The notes beneath the pieces were generated by a model. It ran no database searches and was not told the origin of the DNA. It saw only the letters and a program-made list of their open reading frames with translations. Of a DNA stretch of 64,000 nt, positions 55,042 through 63,196 are shown piece after piece (position 1 is the first letter of the stretch; the number at the start of each line of letters is the position of its first letter). The position numbers and the translations under genes were made by a program. Origin of the DNA: Treponema succinifaciens DSM 2489 (lineage in GTDB: Bacteria; Spirochaetota; Spirochaetia; Treponematales; Treponemataceae); assembly GCF_000195275.1 (NCBI RefSeq), contig NC_015385.1, forward strand, positions 248,001 to 312,000, given 5' to 3'.

Positions 55042-56006
55042 TGATATATAAGGTCTGGCAGCTCAGCTCCAGCAGTTTCACAGACGAGAAGGACGCCATG
55101 GAAGTGGCAAGGAGCGTTCTTCTGGTCAGGTCATTGCAGTTCCAGAGCTGCGAGGCAAAGACGGAAGGAAACTGCCGCATAAGGCCGGGCAACCGCCTCA
55201 CGGTGAAATACCTTGGAAAGCACAGCGACGGCGAGTATCTTGTCTACTCTGTCGAGCATAGCCTCAGCGCACAGGACGGATACTTCACAACGTGCCATCT
55301 TAAAAGGAACTTCTGCGGAGTAAGCAACAACAGAAGCATCAGCGCAATCGACAGGGAGCGGATAGACAGACAGAGCTCAAATGCACAGGAAGAGACCGCA
55401 GCGGCAACCTCTGCAAGTGGAAACCAGACAGAAAGTCAGAACGACACAGAAGAAAGCAACGCAGAAGAAAAGAGCCCGAAAATTTCAAACCCGCACTGGG
55501 AAGATGAAAACGGCAAAACACTTACAAAAGCCCTGATCGGCGATGAAGTCTTCCTTTGCGCCGATGTAACGGACATTGCCGACGGAGCGACAGCAACAAT
55601 CAGAATCGTTGAGAAGGACAACGACGGAAATGACGATGATTTAACAGTTCTCACCGACAAAGTACAGGACGGAAAAATTCGTTGTGATTGGAAAGTCGTT
55701 TACATGGAGGACAACGACGACACCGAAAGCCAGAAAGAGATGGAAGAAAAAGGCTACACTCTGCCCGAATATGCGTTTACTGTTGAGTGCGATGGAGTGG
55801 AAAGTGATGAAAGCCCACAGCTGGATGTAATGGGGTGGATTAAGACACAATTTAGGGATAGAAGAACTGGGAAGCTGATAGCCAATAGAAAATATACGAT
55901 TTATCTATCAGATGACACAATAAAAAAAGGTACTACCGATTCAGATGGCTTTGTCTATGAAAAAGATTTGAAGCATGGTGAATACTATATAGAATTTGGA
56001 GAATAG
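55041..56006 (+). pseudogene. Spike copy D, only the C-terminal half
   Basis: Starting at the RCC1 stop codon, the frame joins the spike at ~two thirds of the gp27-like hub (FTDEKDAMEVARSVLLVRSL, RPGNRLTVKYLGKHSDGEYL), then linker, Ig-like and a complete SpaA-like end (GFVYEKDLKHGEYYIEFGE). The first ~250 residues are absent. ATG at 55041 could start a 321-residue product, but no proper ribosome site is seen. It is a more diverged spike lineage than A-C upstream of the linker, while its Ig-like part is nearly identical to copy A. Confidence 0.75.
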
Positions 56007-56746
56007 ATTATGTCTGATATAAAAGTAAAAGATGAAATTGTAGTTAATAAAACTGGTGTTTGGTATTTCGCTGCAGAAATATTAAAGAAATACGGAATAA
56101 AAAATACAGGAGGCAACCAATATGTGGTAATGTGCTGGCTAAAGAATAACAACGGTCTTGTAATAAAAAATGATTTCATACAAAGAAACTCTAAAGTAAA
56201 AGTTCCATTCTCTAAAATTGATGTTTTACAGATATTTTGCAAAAAATTAAGACTGAATAAAAATGCTTCAGAATATTTTGATTTAATGGAATGCGACCAC
56301 GAAGTTGACGGGGCAATTGAAGTTGCAAAATACATTGTTGAAGAAATAAAAACTAACGGAATTATCCCCTAACACACTCTTAGTTATTAAAAAAAACAAG
56401 AAATATTACAAACGACAAAACTATATTTCTTGTTTTTTTATTATATGCTAAAATTCAAAATCTTTCCATATTAAATCAAAAAAATGTTCATCATAAAAAT
56501 CAATGTAATTTTTTTTACACCTCATTAAATTTATCCTTTTAAGAGGCTTTCTGTATCATATTGACAAATAACTTATAAATGCTTAATATTATACAAAAAG
56601 CGAGAACATTTGTTCCCTTTGTTAATAAATATCAGATTGCCGTTTCCCAAAAGTATCTGATAATCCGTTTCAAAAGCCTTTCTTTCGCCAAAAAGAAAGG
56701 CTTTATCTTTATACTATACATTTCAAGGATTTAAATCAATATTGAA

Positions 56747-57658
56747 TTATGCCGCAAATATCCCCTGCTTTAACAGTACATCAAATGAGCTTGTTCCGTT
56801 GTTCTGCCGGAAACAGAATTCGTTTACATATTCCTGCAAGTAGTCTACAGAAACGTGATGATAAATTCCGAGAATTCCACGCTTCAACAGTGCCCAGAAC
56901 GATTCAATTCCGTTTGTATGAAGTCCGTTGCCGAGGCTGTAAATGCTTTCTAAATGATTTACGCTGATTCTGTAGTAGTTGTTTTTATTTGTGTTTTTAT
57001 GGTTCATAAAATTGTAGCCTCTAAAATCATCGGTCAGAACCGTTGCGTCTTTCTTGCATACGCTGTCAAGAATATTGAAAAGCTGCTTTCCTGTAAGTTT
57101 CTTGCCTTCTTCGTTTGGAAGTGCTACCTTTGCGAATACGTGGCTTGAACTTCTTTCTTTTACACCTACAACAGGAGTTTTTTTAGTTCCACGTCCACGC
57201 TTTGAAGGCTCTGTTTCGCCGTTCATTTTTCTAGGTTTACCGCCGATATATGTTTCGTCAATTTCGACCATTGCTTCAAATGCTTTTGACATATCAGTGT
57301 TTCCCATTGCAGAGCGTATCTGCTTGAGCATTCTCCACGCTGTTTTATATGTTACGCCGATTTCACGCTGTAACTGCAAGCCGGAAATTCCTTTTTTAGA
57401 ATTCAAAAATAAATGGATTGCATAGAACCATTTACGCAGGTCTGTTGATGACTTTTCAAAGATTGTGTTTTTGAATGGTGAGAATGTATTATTGCAGTTA
57501 TGGCAGTTACAAAGTTTTAGATTGTCATTTCTGTGCTGAACACGAACTTTTGAACCGCAGTGAGGGCATATAAGAACATCGTTATATCTGATTTTGAGAA
57601 AGTATTTTATAACGGCTTTTTCAGTCGGAAACTTTATCATAAAATCAAAGAATGTCAT
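56747..57658 (-). CDS. IS1595-family transposase (ISXO2-like), copy 2
   Basis: The protein is identical to the transposase at 40479: zinc ribbon (CPHCGSKVRVQ), DDE motifs VEIDETYIGG, LTDDFRGYNF and NGIESFWALLK, 303 residues and intact. Confidence 0.93.
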   Translation of the reverse strand: MTFFDFMIKFPTEKAVIKYFLKIRYNDVLICPHCGSKVRVQHRNDNLKLCNCHNCNNTFSPFKNTIFEKSSTDLRKWFYAIHLFLNSKKGISGLQLQREIGVTYKTAWRMLKQIRSAMGNTDMSKAFEAMVEIDETYIGGKPRKMNGETEPSKRGRGTKKTPVVGVKERSSSHVFAKVALPNEEGKKLTGKQLFNILDSVCKKDATVLTDDFRGYNFMNHKNTNKNNYYRISVNHLESIYSLGNGLHTNGIESFWALLKRGILGIYHHVSVDYLQEYVNEFCFRQNNGTSSFDVLLKQGIFAA

Positions 57659-57674
57659 ATATGCCTCCTGCTTT

Positions 57675-57875
57675 TTAGTTTTTCAAAACAGAATCAATAA
57701 TCAACCTGCTTACTGTTTTATTCTGTTCTTTTGCTTTTTGTTTTATTGCCATTTCCTCAGATTCAAGGCAGGAAATGACAATCCGTCCGTTTTTATATCC
57801 TGTATTATTTGTTGTGCTTCCTTTTTTTCTGCCTGCTCCGGCTCTTGTTCCGCCGTGCTGTGTTGTTTTTTCCAT
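57675..57875 (-). CDS. Small accessory protein of IS1595 copy 2
   Basis: Identical to the 66-residue protein at 41407 (MEKTTQHGGTRAGAGRKKGS), with the same AGGTGATTTT ribosome site. Confidence 0.65.
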   Translation of the reverse strand: MEKTTQHGGTRAGAGRKKGSTTNNTGYKNGRIVISCLESEEMAIKQKAKEQNKTVSRLIIDSVLKN

Positions 57876-58906
57876 AAAATCACCTACATTATAAACCTTA
57901 ACGCAATATCCAAAACTTGAAGAATTAAAATTGCTATCAGTATTTTTTCCATTCTGTTCATTATTGACACTCCTATATAATTTGATTATTTTTAAACCGT
58001 TCATAGATATTGGCGGTATCTATGAACGGTGGAAAACTAAGCAGACAGCTTAGAAACCAGGTCAAGTATGAACTTTAGAAGTTCTAGCAGAAAAACCAGC
58101 AAGGCGATTTTGTCTGCTCTTGACCACAGTTTTTTCTTTTTTCGTTTCACATTTCTATTACCTCCTGATGTTTATAATATAATACATCTTGATTATTATG
58201 TCAATAAAAATCAAATAAAAATGTAAAAAAAAATATGAAAATTTGTCGAATTTTATGTTATATTAAGAGTGTATGAGGGGATAATTCCGAAAACTAATGT
58301 AAAAAGCAAAGAAGCAGGTTATATAGCAGATTGTTTAGATTATGAAAAATATATAAGAAAGTACTATAATAAAAATGGTTTAGCACCACTTCCTGATCCA
58401 ATATCCATAAAGGGAATTGGAATCAAAAAGTGGATTAGCATGGTGAATACAAATAAACCTTGGGATCATAAGAAAAAGATACAAGAAAAATTTGGCATGA
58501 TAGCAGTGAAAGATCGCCCTTTTTTAGGAAAAAATAAACAATTGAAGTTTTCTCAATTGTCTTATCATAAATATCAATACCATGACTATTTTTTAGATGT
58601 ATGGTCAAATATCCATTATGGTTTTGTTGGTAGATATTGTGGCTTTTCAGAAAAGACTTTATTAACAGGCTCTGATTTTCAGCAGGCAGTTGCAAACATT
58701 AAGAATGCCAATTTTAAAGGAGGAGATGATCAGGCGGATAAAATTACAATGCAGTTAGGAATGGATTTATATACAAGATATAAAGATAAAATTGAGAAAT
58801 TAACCTATCAAATAATTCTTGATGAATTAGAAAAGCTGGATACAATTGGACAATCAAGATTATTACACAAATGTTTCGATACTTCCAAAATGGGAGTAAC
58901 AGTTTT

Positions 58907-59419
58907 ATGAAAATAAAAAAAAAGTATTTATTTGTATTTGGGATTATTGTTATTTATTTTTTATTGCCACATGTTGAAATCTCAGCAAATACAGATTCTA
59001 TAATTGAATATGGGTATGTGTTAGAATTTATTGATGGATATAATCAAGAAGGAGAGCCAACTGTAAAGCAAATGCTTGAATACCTTAAAGGTGGAAAATC
59101 GTTTTATAATATGGGTAAAAGAAATGTTAAATTCTTATTTCCATTATTTTGTTTAAAGGATATATCTTGTATTTCGATTGGTGGAAAAATAACCAACATA
59201 AGATATTCAGAAAAGATTTCAAAAAAATTTCTTGAGCAGCAAGCAAAAGAAGAAGATATTAATTTATGTACTCTTACAAAAGAACCTTTAATTATATATT
59301 CAAAAGATTTGTATTTTTTTCGCATATATGCAGATTTTTCTAATGATGCAAATTTTGAAAATGTATATATAAAAAAATACCCTTGGAGCAAGAAGAAACT
59401 TCTGCGGAGCAAGCAATAA
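58907..59419 (+). CDS. Secreted protein, candidate immunity to the split toxin, altered 3' end
   Basis: The start overlaps the toxin stop (ATGA at 58907). The 170-residue protein has a signal peptide or anchor (LFVFGIIVIYFLLPHVEISA) and the body SIIEYGYVLEFIDGYNQEGE ... IRYSEKISKKFLEQQAKEED. Its last ~10 codons (KKLLRSKQ) run into spike sequence, so the native C-terminus was replaced by recombination near 59390. It survives although its toxin is interrupted. Confidence 0.68.
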   Translation: MKIKKKYLFVFGIIVIYFLLPHVEISANTDSIIEYGYVLEFIDGYNQEGEPTVKQMLEYLKGGKSFYNMGKRNVKFLFPLFCLKDISCISIGGKITNIRYSEKISKKFLEQQAKEEDINLCTLTKEPLIIYSKDLYFFRIYADFSNDANFENVYIKKYPWSKKKLLRSKQ

Positions 59420-59948
59420 AGACAGAAGCATAAGTGAAATCGACATGGAACGGATAGACAGCCAGGGCGCAAATGCACAGGAAGAGACTGCGGCTGCAAC
59501 CTCTGCAAGTGGAAACCAGACAGAAAGTCAGAGTGAAAAGGAGAATACTGCCGAAAAACAAAGGAATCCGTCAGTTTCAAATCCGCACTGGGAAGATGAA
59601 AACGGCAAGGCAATAACCAAAGCCCTGGTCGGAGATGAGGTGTATCTTTGCGCCGATGTAACGGACATTGCCGACGGAGCGACAGCAAAAATAAATATTG
59701 TTGAGAAGGACGGCGACGATGATTTTGTCGCGGAGCTGAGCACGTCTGTACAGGAAGGAAAAATCCGCTGTGATTGGAAAGTCATCTACACAGAGGATAA
59801 TGACGACACAGACAGCCAGAAGGAACTAGAAGAAAAAGGCTATACCCTGCCGGAATATGCGTTCACTGCAGAGTGCGATGGCATTGAGAGCGAGGAAAGC
59901 GGACAGCTGGATGTAAGAGATTGTTCACTATTACTAAATTTCCCATAA
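59390..59948 (+). pseudogene. Spike copy E, linker and Ig-like domain only
   Basis: From about 59390 the sequence reads RNFCGASNKDRSISEIDMER, the linker (AQEETAAATSASGNQTESQS) and the Ig-like domain (NPHWEDENGKAITKALVGDE ... FVAELSTSVQEGKIRCDWKV ... ESEESGQLDV), then leaves the spike (RDCSLLLNFP) and stops. Hub and SpaA-like end are both missing. The FVAELSTSVQEG variant links it to the 49535 copy. Confidence 0.75.
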
Positions 59949-59955
59949 ATGAATT

Positions 59956-60355
59956 TCATTTTCCCCAAACACTTGTAACATACTGAGCATCATTCCAAGT
60001 TTTGCCAACTGGAGTTGCTATACCATAGCTAACTTCTGCCAAATCATTATCGACTTCAATTCCTTCGTGCGCTATCTCTATTCTTTCAACCGCAAAGTCG
60101 CTTCCAAGATTTGTCATCAGCTTTGGTCCTATCCAGCGGCAGGGAAAGGCACGGTAGAAATTCCATCTTTTCACCTCGTTCCCCTCTGTGTCTTTTAGCA
60201 CCACCGACCCGTTCTTTCTTTCCAGCTTCTTGTTCTCAAGGCACGTCTCCTTGAACCAGTTAAAAAGCGACTCGTTCTCTGTTATTCCCTTCTCAATGAT
60301 TAGGTTTGGGAACCGCGTTCTTCCCTTGAATTTTCTTGTGGTGTGGTTCAGGCCG
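59956..60355 (-). pseudogene. Inverted remnant of a tube-M23 effector gene
   Basis: On the minus strand the frame reads the tube domain from LNHTTRKF through ENKKLERKNGSVVLKDTEGN and VERIEIAHEGIEVDNDLAEV to SYGIATPVGKTWNDAQYVTS-VWGK, then TGA where the intact gene at 25754 has CGA. The tube 5' third and the whole peptidase are missing. It is inverted relative to the left cluster and shows exchange between the two clusters. Confidence 0.82.
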
Positions 60356-60392
60356 CCCTTTTTGAAGTCTGTTAATAACTTCTAGGACAGCC
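60355..60392 (+). repeat. 38-bp repeat at right island edge
   Basis: This segment, from GCCCTTTTTG to GGACAGCC, matches 20561-20598 with one mismatch (G for A near the end). It is followed by CC, giving an intact GGACAGCCCC end complementary to the GGGGCTGTCC start of the left copy. Only the right half of the 65-bp unit is present, joined directly to the inverted tube remnant. Confidence 0.75.
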
Positions 60393-60424
60393 CCATCTGC
60401 TATGATTTGCACACGAATTGTCAG

Positions 60425-60447
60425 ATTATCGGGTCAAGCCCGATAAT
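60425..60447. repeat. REP-like palindrome
   Basis: ATTATCGGG-TCAAG-CCCGATAAT forms a 9-bp stem. It lies downstream of ssb but has no T-run on that strand. It may be an extragenic palindromic repeat. 60393-60484 has no gene. Confidence 0.5.
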
Positions 60448-60484
60448 GACAGCAAAGTGTAAAACTCAGCATTCGGCTTAAATG

Positions 60485-60943
60485 CTAAAATTCCAAATCT
60501 TCTTCTGGAGGCTCACAAAATTCATTAGGCGCGGCTTCAGGAGATTCTTCTTTTGCTTTTTTTCCAGATGATTTTTTTGGAGCGGAAAGGGCTTTTCCTT
60601 CTTCAGCTTTTTTTTGAATCGGCTTAAAGTCAACGTGCTCGGCGATTATTTCTATGATGCTTCTCTTTTTGCCGTCTTCAGTTTGCATTGTTGTCTGTTT
60701 GAGCCTTCCGACTACGCGGATTCCTCTTCCTTTTGGACACCATTTTTCGCAAAGTTCAGCGGTTTGTCCGAATGTTGCAACGTCAAAGTACGAAACCTCA
60801 TCAACGTAGTTTCCGTCACTGGCTTTGTACTTTCTGTTCACGGCGATTGGAATCCGGCAGAACGAAGCTCCGTTTTTGCAGCTTTTTCTTTCTGGCTGAC
60901 GGACAACATTTCCTTCCAGAATAATTTGATTCAAGGCATTCAT
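60485..60943 (-). CDS. ssb: Single-stranded DNA-binding protein
   Basis: The 152-residue protein has an OB fold (~1-105): NQIILEGNVVRQPERKSCKN, FCRIPIAVNRKY, YFDVATFGQTAELCEKWCPK and GIRVVGRLKQ. A Lys/Ser/Glu-rich linker ends in an acidic tail (EPPEEDLEF), the partner-binding tip of bacterial SSB. The start is the ATG at 60943, behind GGAGGATTTT. Role: protecting single-stranded DNA in replication and repair. Confidence 0.94.
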   Translation of the reverse strand: MNALNQIILEGNVVRQPERKSCKNGASFCRIPIAVNRKYKASDGNYVDEVSYFDVATFGQTAELCEKWCPKGRGIRVVGRLKQTTMQTEDGKKRSIIEIIAEHVDFKPIQKKAEEGKALSAPKKSSGKKAKEESPEAAPNEFCEPPEEDLEF

Positions 60944-61109
60944 AAAATCCTCCATAAAAATAGAATAATTTTTCCGAAGCTTTTTGCTTTCGTGATTTCA
61001 GTTAAATTTATTTCCGATTTTTTACAAAAAATGCTTGTATGCAAAAATAAAATTCAGAATTTCAGAAATTTCCTTTGAATAAAAACACCTGATATATTTG
61101 TGTTATTTG

Positions 61110-61138
61110 TTTACTCTTGTTGTTTTTCTATATATAAT
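61110..61138 (+). promoter_or_regulatory. Leaderless promoter for the 61146 gene
   Basis: -35 TTTACT (61110-61115), 17-bp spacer, -10 TATAAT (61133-61138), then seven bases to the ATG at 61146. No Shine-Dalgarno is present. Confidence 0.6.
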
Positions 61139-61145
61139 ATGTGGC

Positions 61146-63080
61146 ATGGCTACGACCTCGAATATTTTGACACTTTTAAAATTCAATTGTTCCAAGCAAA
61201 AAACATATATGCTTGAATACGGACAGTTCGCAGACTACGTTCACAGATATGCCCAGCATCATATTGAAGAAAATTCAGCGCTTGAAAGCTACTGCACCAG
61301 CGATTATAAAGCTGTGCTTGAGGCTGAAATAAATGGTCTTGTGGCTGACCGTCAGGTTGTAATCAGTTCTATAAGAAATAAAGACTACATTTTTGTTGTT
61401 CCGTATTTTATTGAAAAATACAACGATTTATTTAATCAGATTGATGCGAATATTTCGATTCCATTTCCAAGCATAAATGATATGCCGAAAATTGTTCCGA
61501 TTGATGTTGTTACAAAAAAGCAGGCTGATGAAATTATTTACGGACGCTTGGACAAGGAAGAGCTTAACGACAGAACCCTTTACTGCATTGTTTTTTCAAA
61601 GACAGTTCCTTCGCTGATTTTTCCGTCTTCTTTCCCGATTGCAAATCTTATAAACCTTGCGCTGAAAAAACTTCAGGAGCTCATGCACAAGGAAGAGTCG
61701 CATGATTATTTTTTGAAAAAGCTTTCAATTTCAAATCCTGGAAAAGAACTTTCTATAAAAACATTTTTCAATAAGTTTTGCGCAAATCCGTCAACTGTTC
61801 TTGATATTTTAAAAAACACAGGCGACAACTTTTATTACTGGAGCCAGCTCTGTTATTTTATAAAGCAGGATTATACCAAACTCAAGGATTTTGCACCGGA
61901 AGACATTACGATTTTGCAGTCTGTTGCCATAATTGAAATTGCGACTTCTTATTACAAATCCAAAGCTGCGGAAAAATTGCAGGCACAGGCGGCGTTTGAA
62001 CAGCTGGATATTCTTATGAAAAATCCTCCATATTATTACAATCTGAATGACATCAGAAAAATGAAGGATAAAACTGGAATTCCTCTTTTGGGCCAGTACA
62101 AAGAAGAGCAGTTGATGAACCATTTAAAGGCGAAAACTCAGGAATCAATTGGAAACCAGATGCCGGAGCTTTTGATTTTTAAAGTGAATGACGGAAACGG
62201 ATATTATATTTTCAAGGAGCGCGTCATTCCGCTTATAATCAGGCTTGCAAACGATGTGCGCATTTTGGTGCGTGAAGCTCTTATAAAAAGCTGGTACAAC
62301 AATCTTAGGGAATACGAGCTTTTGCCGGAAATGAAAGAAAACGCGGCCTTTGAAAGATGTCTTGAACGCGAAGTTTCTTCTATTGAACCTGTGCTTTCAG
62401 CTCTTTTGAACGCTTCGTTTTTGCCGGTTGTCGCTTTTGAAGACCAGACTCCGGGGCATATAACTTTGTTCAGAAACGATTCCCTTATTTCTTACAGCGA
62501 GCTTCTTATGCTTAGCAGACAGGAACTTCTTGCAGATGCAAAGCTGAAACTGCCTTTCTGGTACGCAATGCCGATTGTTTCATTTATAATGAAGCTTTTG
62601 TTTAAAAAGCCTAAGCCAAAAACAAGAAAAGACGCTTCTGCAGCTTTAAAAATTCAAAATGAACTTAAAGATAAAGAAAGTGAAATATTAAAACGCCGGG
62701 ACGAAGATGACAGCATAGATCCAAAAAACAAAAGGCGCAGGGAATTAAGAAAACTTGCCATTGAAATCGAAAAGGAATTTGTTCCTGAAACCAGTACTTT
62801 GGACCGCGAGCTGAAAGGCTATATGCACGAATGGAACGACAGAATCGGAAAACAGAATTACGAAAATCTTGGCGAGGATGTCAATTCTTTAATCCGCGAT
62901 TATTTTAGAAAAGTTCTGCGTACTTTAAAGGCAGACACTTTCAATGCGGAGCGAATCCGGCGTCTTGCAGAATCTTTGGTTGACACTCCAAGCATGATGA
63001 AAATTAAAAATCATCCGGCTTTAAAAAGATACGTTGAGCTTTACATCATAAAGATTGTAAAAAATTTGCCTTCAAACTAA
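61146..63080 (+). CDS. Large hypothetical cytoplasmic protein
   Basis: From the ATG at 61146 (promoter box seven bases upstream) the protein has 644 residues. It has no signal; a hydrophobic patch near 490-500 (FWYAMPIVSFIMKLLF) may touch the membrane. A charged, lysine-rich C-terminal region follows (KSEILKRRDEDD, KNKRRRELRKLAIEIEKEF). A helical layout and EYGQFADYVHRYAQHH near the start are visible. No family is recognised; it may be a spirochaete-specific protein. It has its own terminator. Confidence 0.8.
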   Translation: MATTSNILTLLKFNCSKQKTYMLEYGQFADYVHRYAQHHIEENSALESYCTSDYKAVLEAEINGLVADRQVVISSIRNKDYIFVVPYFIEKYNDLFNQIDANISIPFPSINDMPKIVPIDVVTKKQADEIIYGRLDKEELNDRTLYCIVFSKTVPSLIFPSSFPIANLINLALKKLQELMHKEESHDYFLKKLSISNPGKELSIKTFFNKFCANPSTVLDILKNTGDNFYYWSQLCYFIKQDYTKLKDFAPEDITILQSVAIIEIATSYYKSKAAEKLQAQAAFEQLDILMKNPPYYYNLNDIRKMKDKTGIPLLGQYKEEQLMNHLKAKTQESIGNQMPELLIFKVNDGNGYYIFKERVIPLIIRLANDVRILVREALIKSWYNNLREYELLPEMKENAAFERCLEREVSSIEPVLSALLNASFLPVVAFEDQTPGHITLFRNDSLISYSELLMLSRQELLADAKLKLPFWYAMPIVSFIMKLLFKKPKPKTRKDASAALKIQNELKDKESEILKRRDEDDSIDPKNKRRRELRKLAIEIEKEFVPETSTLDRELKGYMHEWNDRIGKQNYENLGEDVNSLIRDYFRKVLRTLKADTFNAERIRRLAESLVDTPSMMKIKNHPALKRYVELYIIKIVKNLPSN

Positions 63081-63137
63081 AATAGAGTCGGTTATGGATA
63101 GTGGCAGTTGTTATCAACGTAGATTAGAAAAAATTAC

Positions 63138-63182
63138 GGCAGTTTCAATTTTGCTTGCATAGAATTTTGAAAGCTGCCTTTT
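63138..63182 (+). terminator. Intrinsic terminator after the 61146 gene
   Basis: GGCAGTTTCAA (from 63138) pairs with TTGAAAGCTGCC (ending 63178) with one bulge, followed by TTTT. Confidence 0.55.
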
Positions 63183-63196
63183 AGCGGGGATTTGCT

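Larger units (their letters stand above)
56357..58289. mobile_element. IS1595-family insertion sequence, copy 2
   Basis: This is the same 1,933-bp element as at 40089, with ends CGGAATTATCCCCT and AGGGGATAATTCCG. It is flanked by AAAACTAA at 56349-56356 and 58290-58297, an 8-bp target duplication. Sequence identity to copy 1 appears complete over the compared stretches, which implies recent transposition. Confidence 0.94.
56010..58910 (+). pseudogene. Spike-linked toxin (resembles polymorphic toxin type 44), split by IS1595
   Basis: Removing 56357-58289 and one 8-bp target copy restores one frame: MSDIKVKDEIVVNKTGVWYF ... VEEIKTN + VKSKEAGYIADCLDYEKYIR. Residues ~15-80 are the docking-like module shared with the 51386 protein. 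The toxin half has KPWDHKKKIQEKFG, YFLDVWSNIHYGFVGRYCGF and DDQADKITMQLGMDLYTRYK, matching my memory of type 44 polymorphic toxins, predicted nucleases. As it stands only a 120-residue N-terminal stub is made. The two pieces are 56010-56372 and 58269-58910. Confidence 0.78.

Noticed and set aside
43340-59948. Rhs or contact-dependent-inhibition polymorphic toxin locus
   Set aside because: No YD repeats, filamentous haemagglutinin repeats or two-partner secretion gene; the repeated N-terminal part is a gp27-like spike.
20632-60360. Prophage
   Set aside because: Tail-tube and spike genes occur, but no capsid, portal, terminase, integrase, lysis or replication genes. The tube copies are fused to toxins, which fits an injection-system cargo island better.
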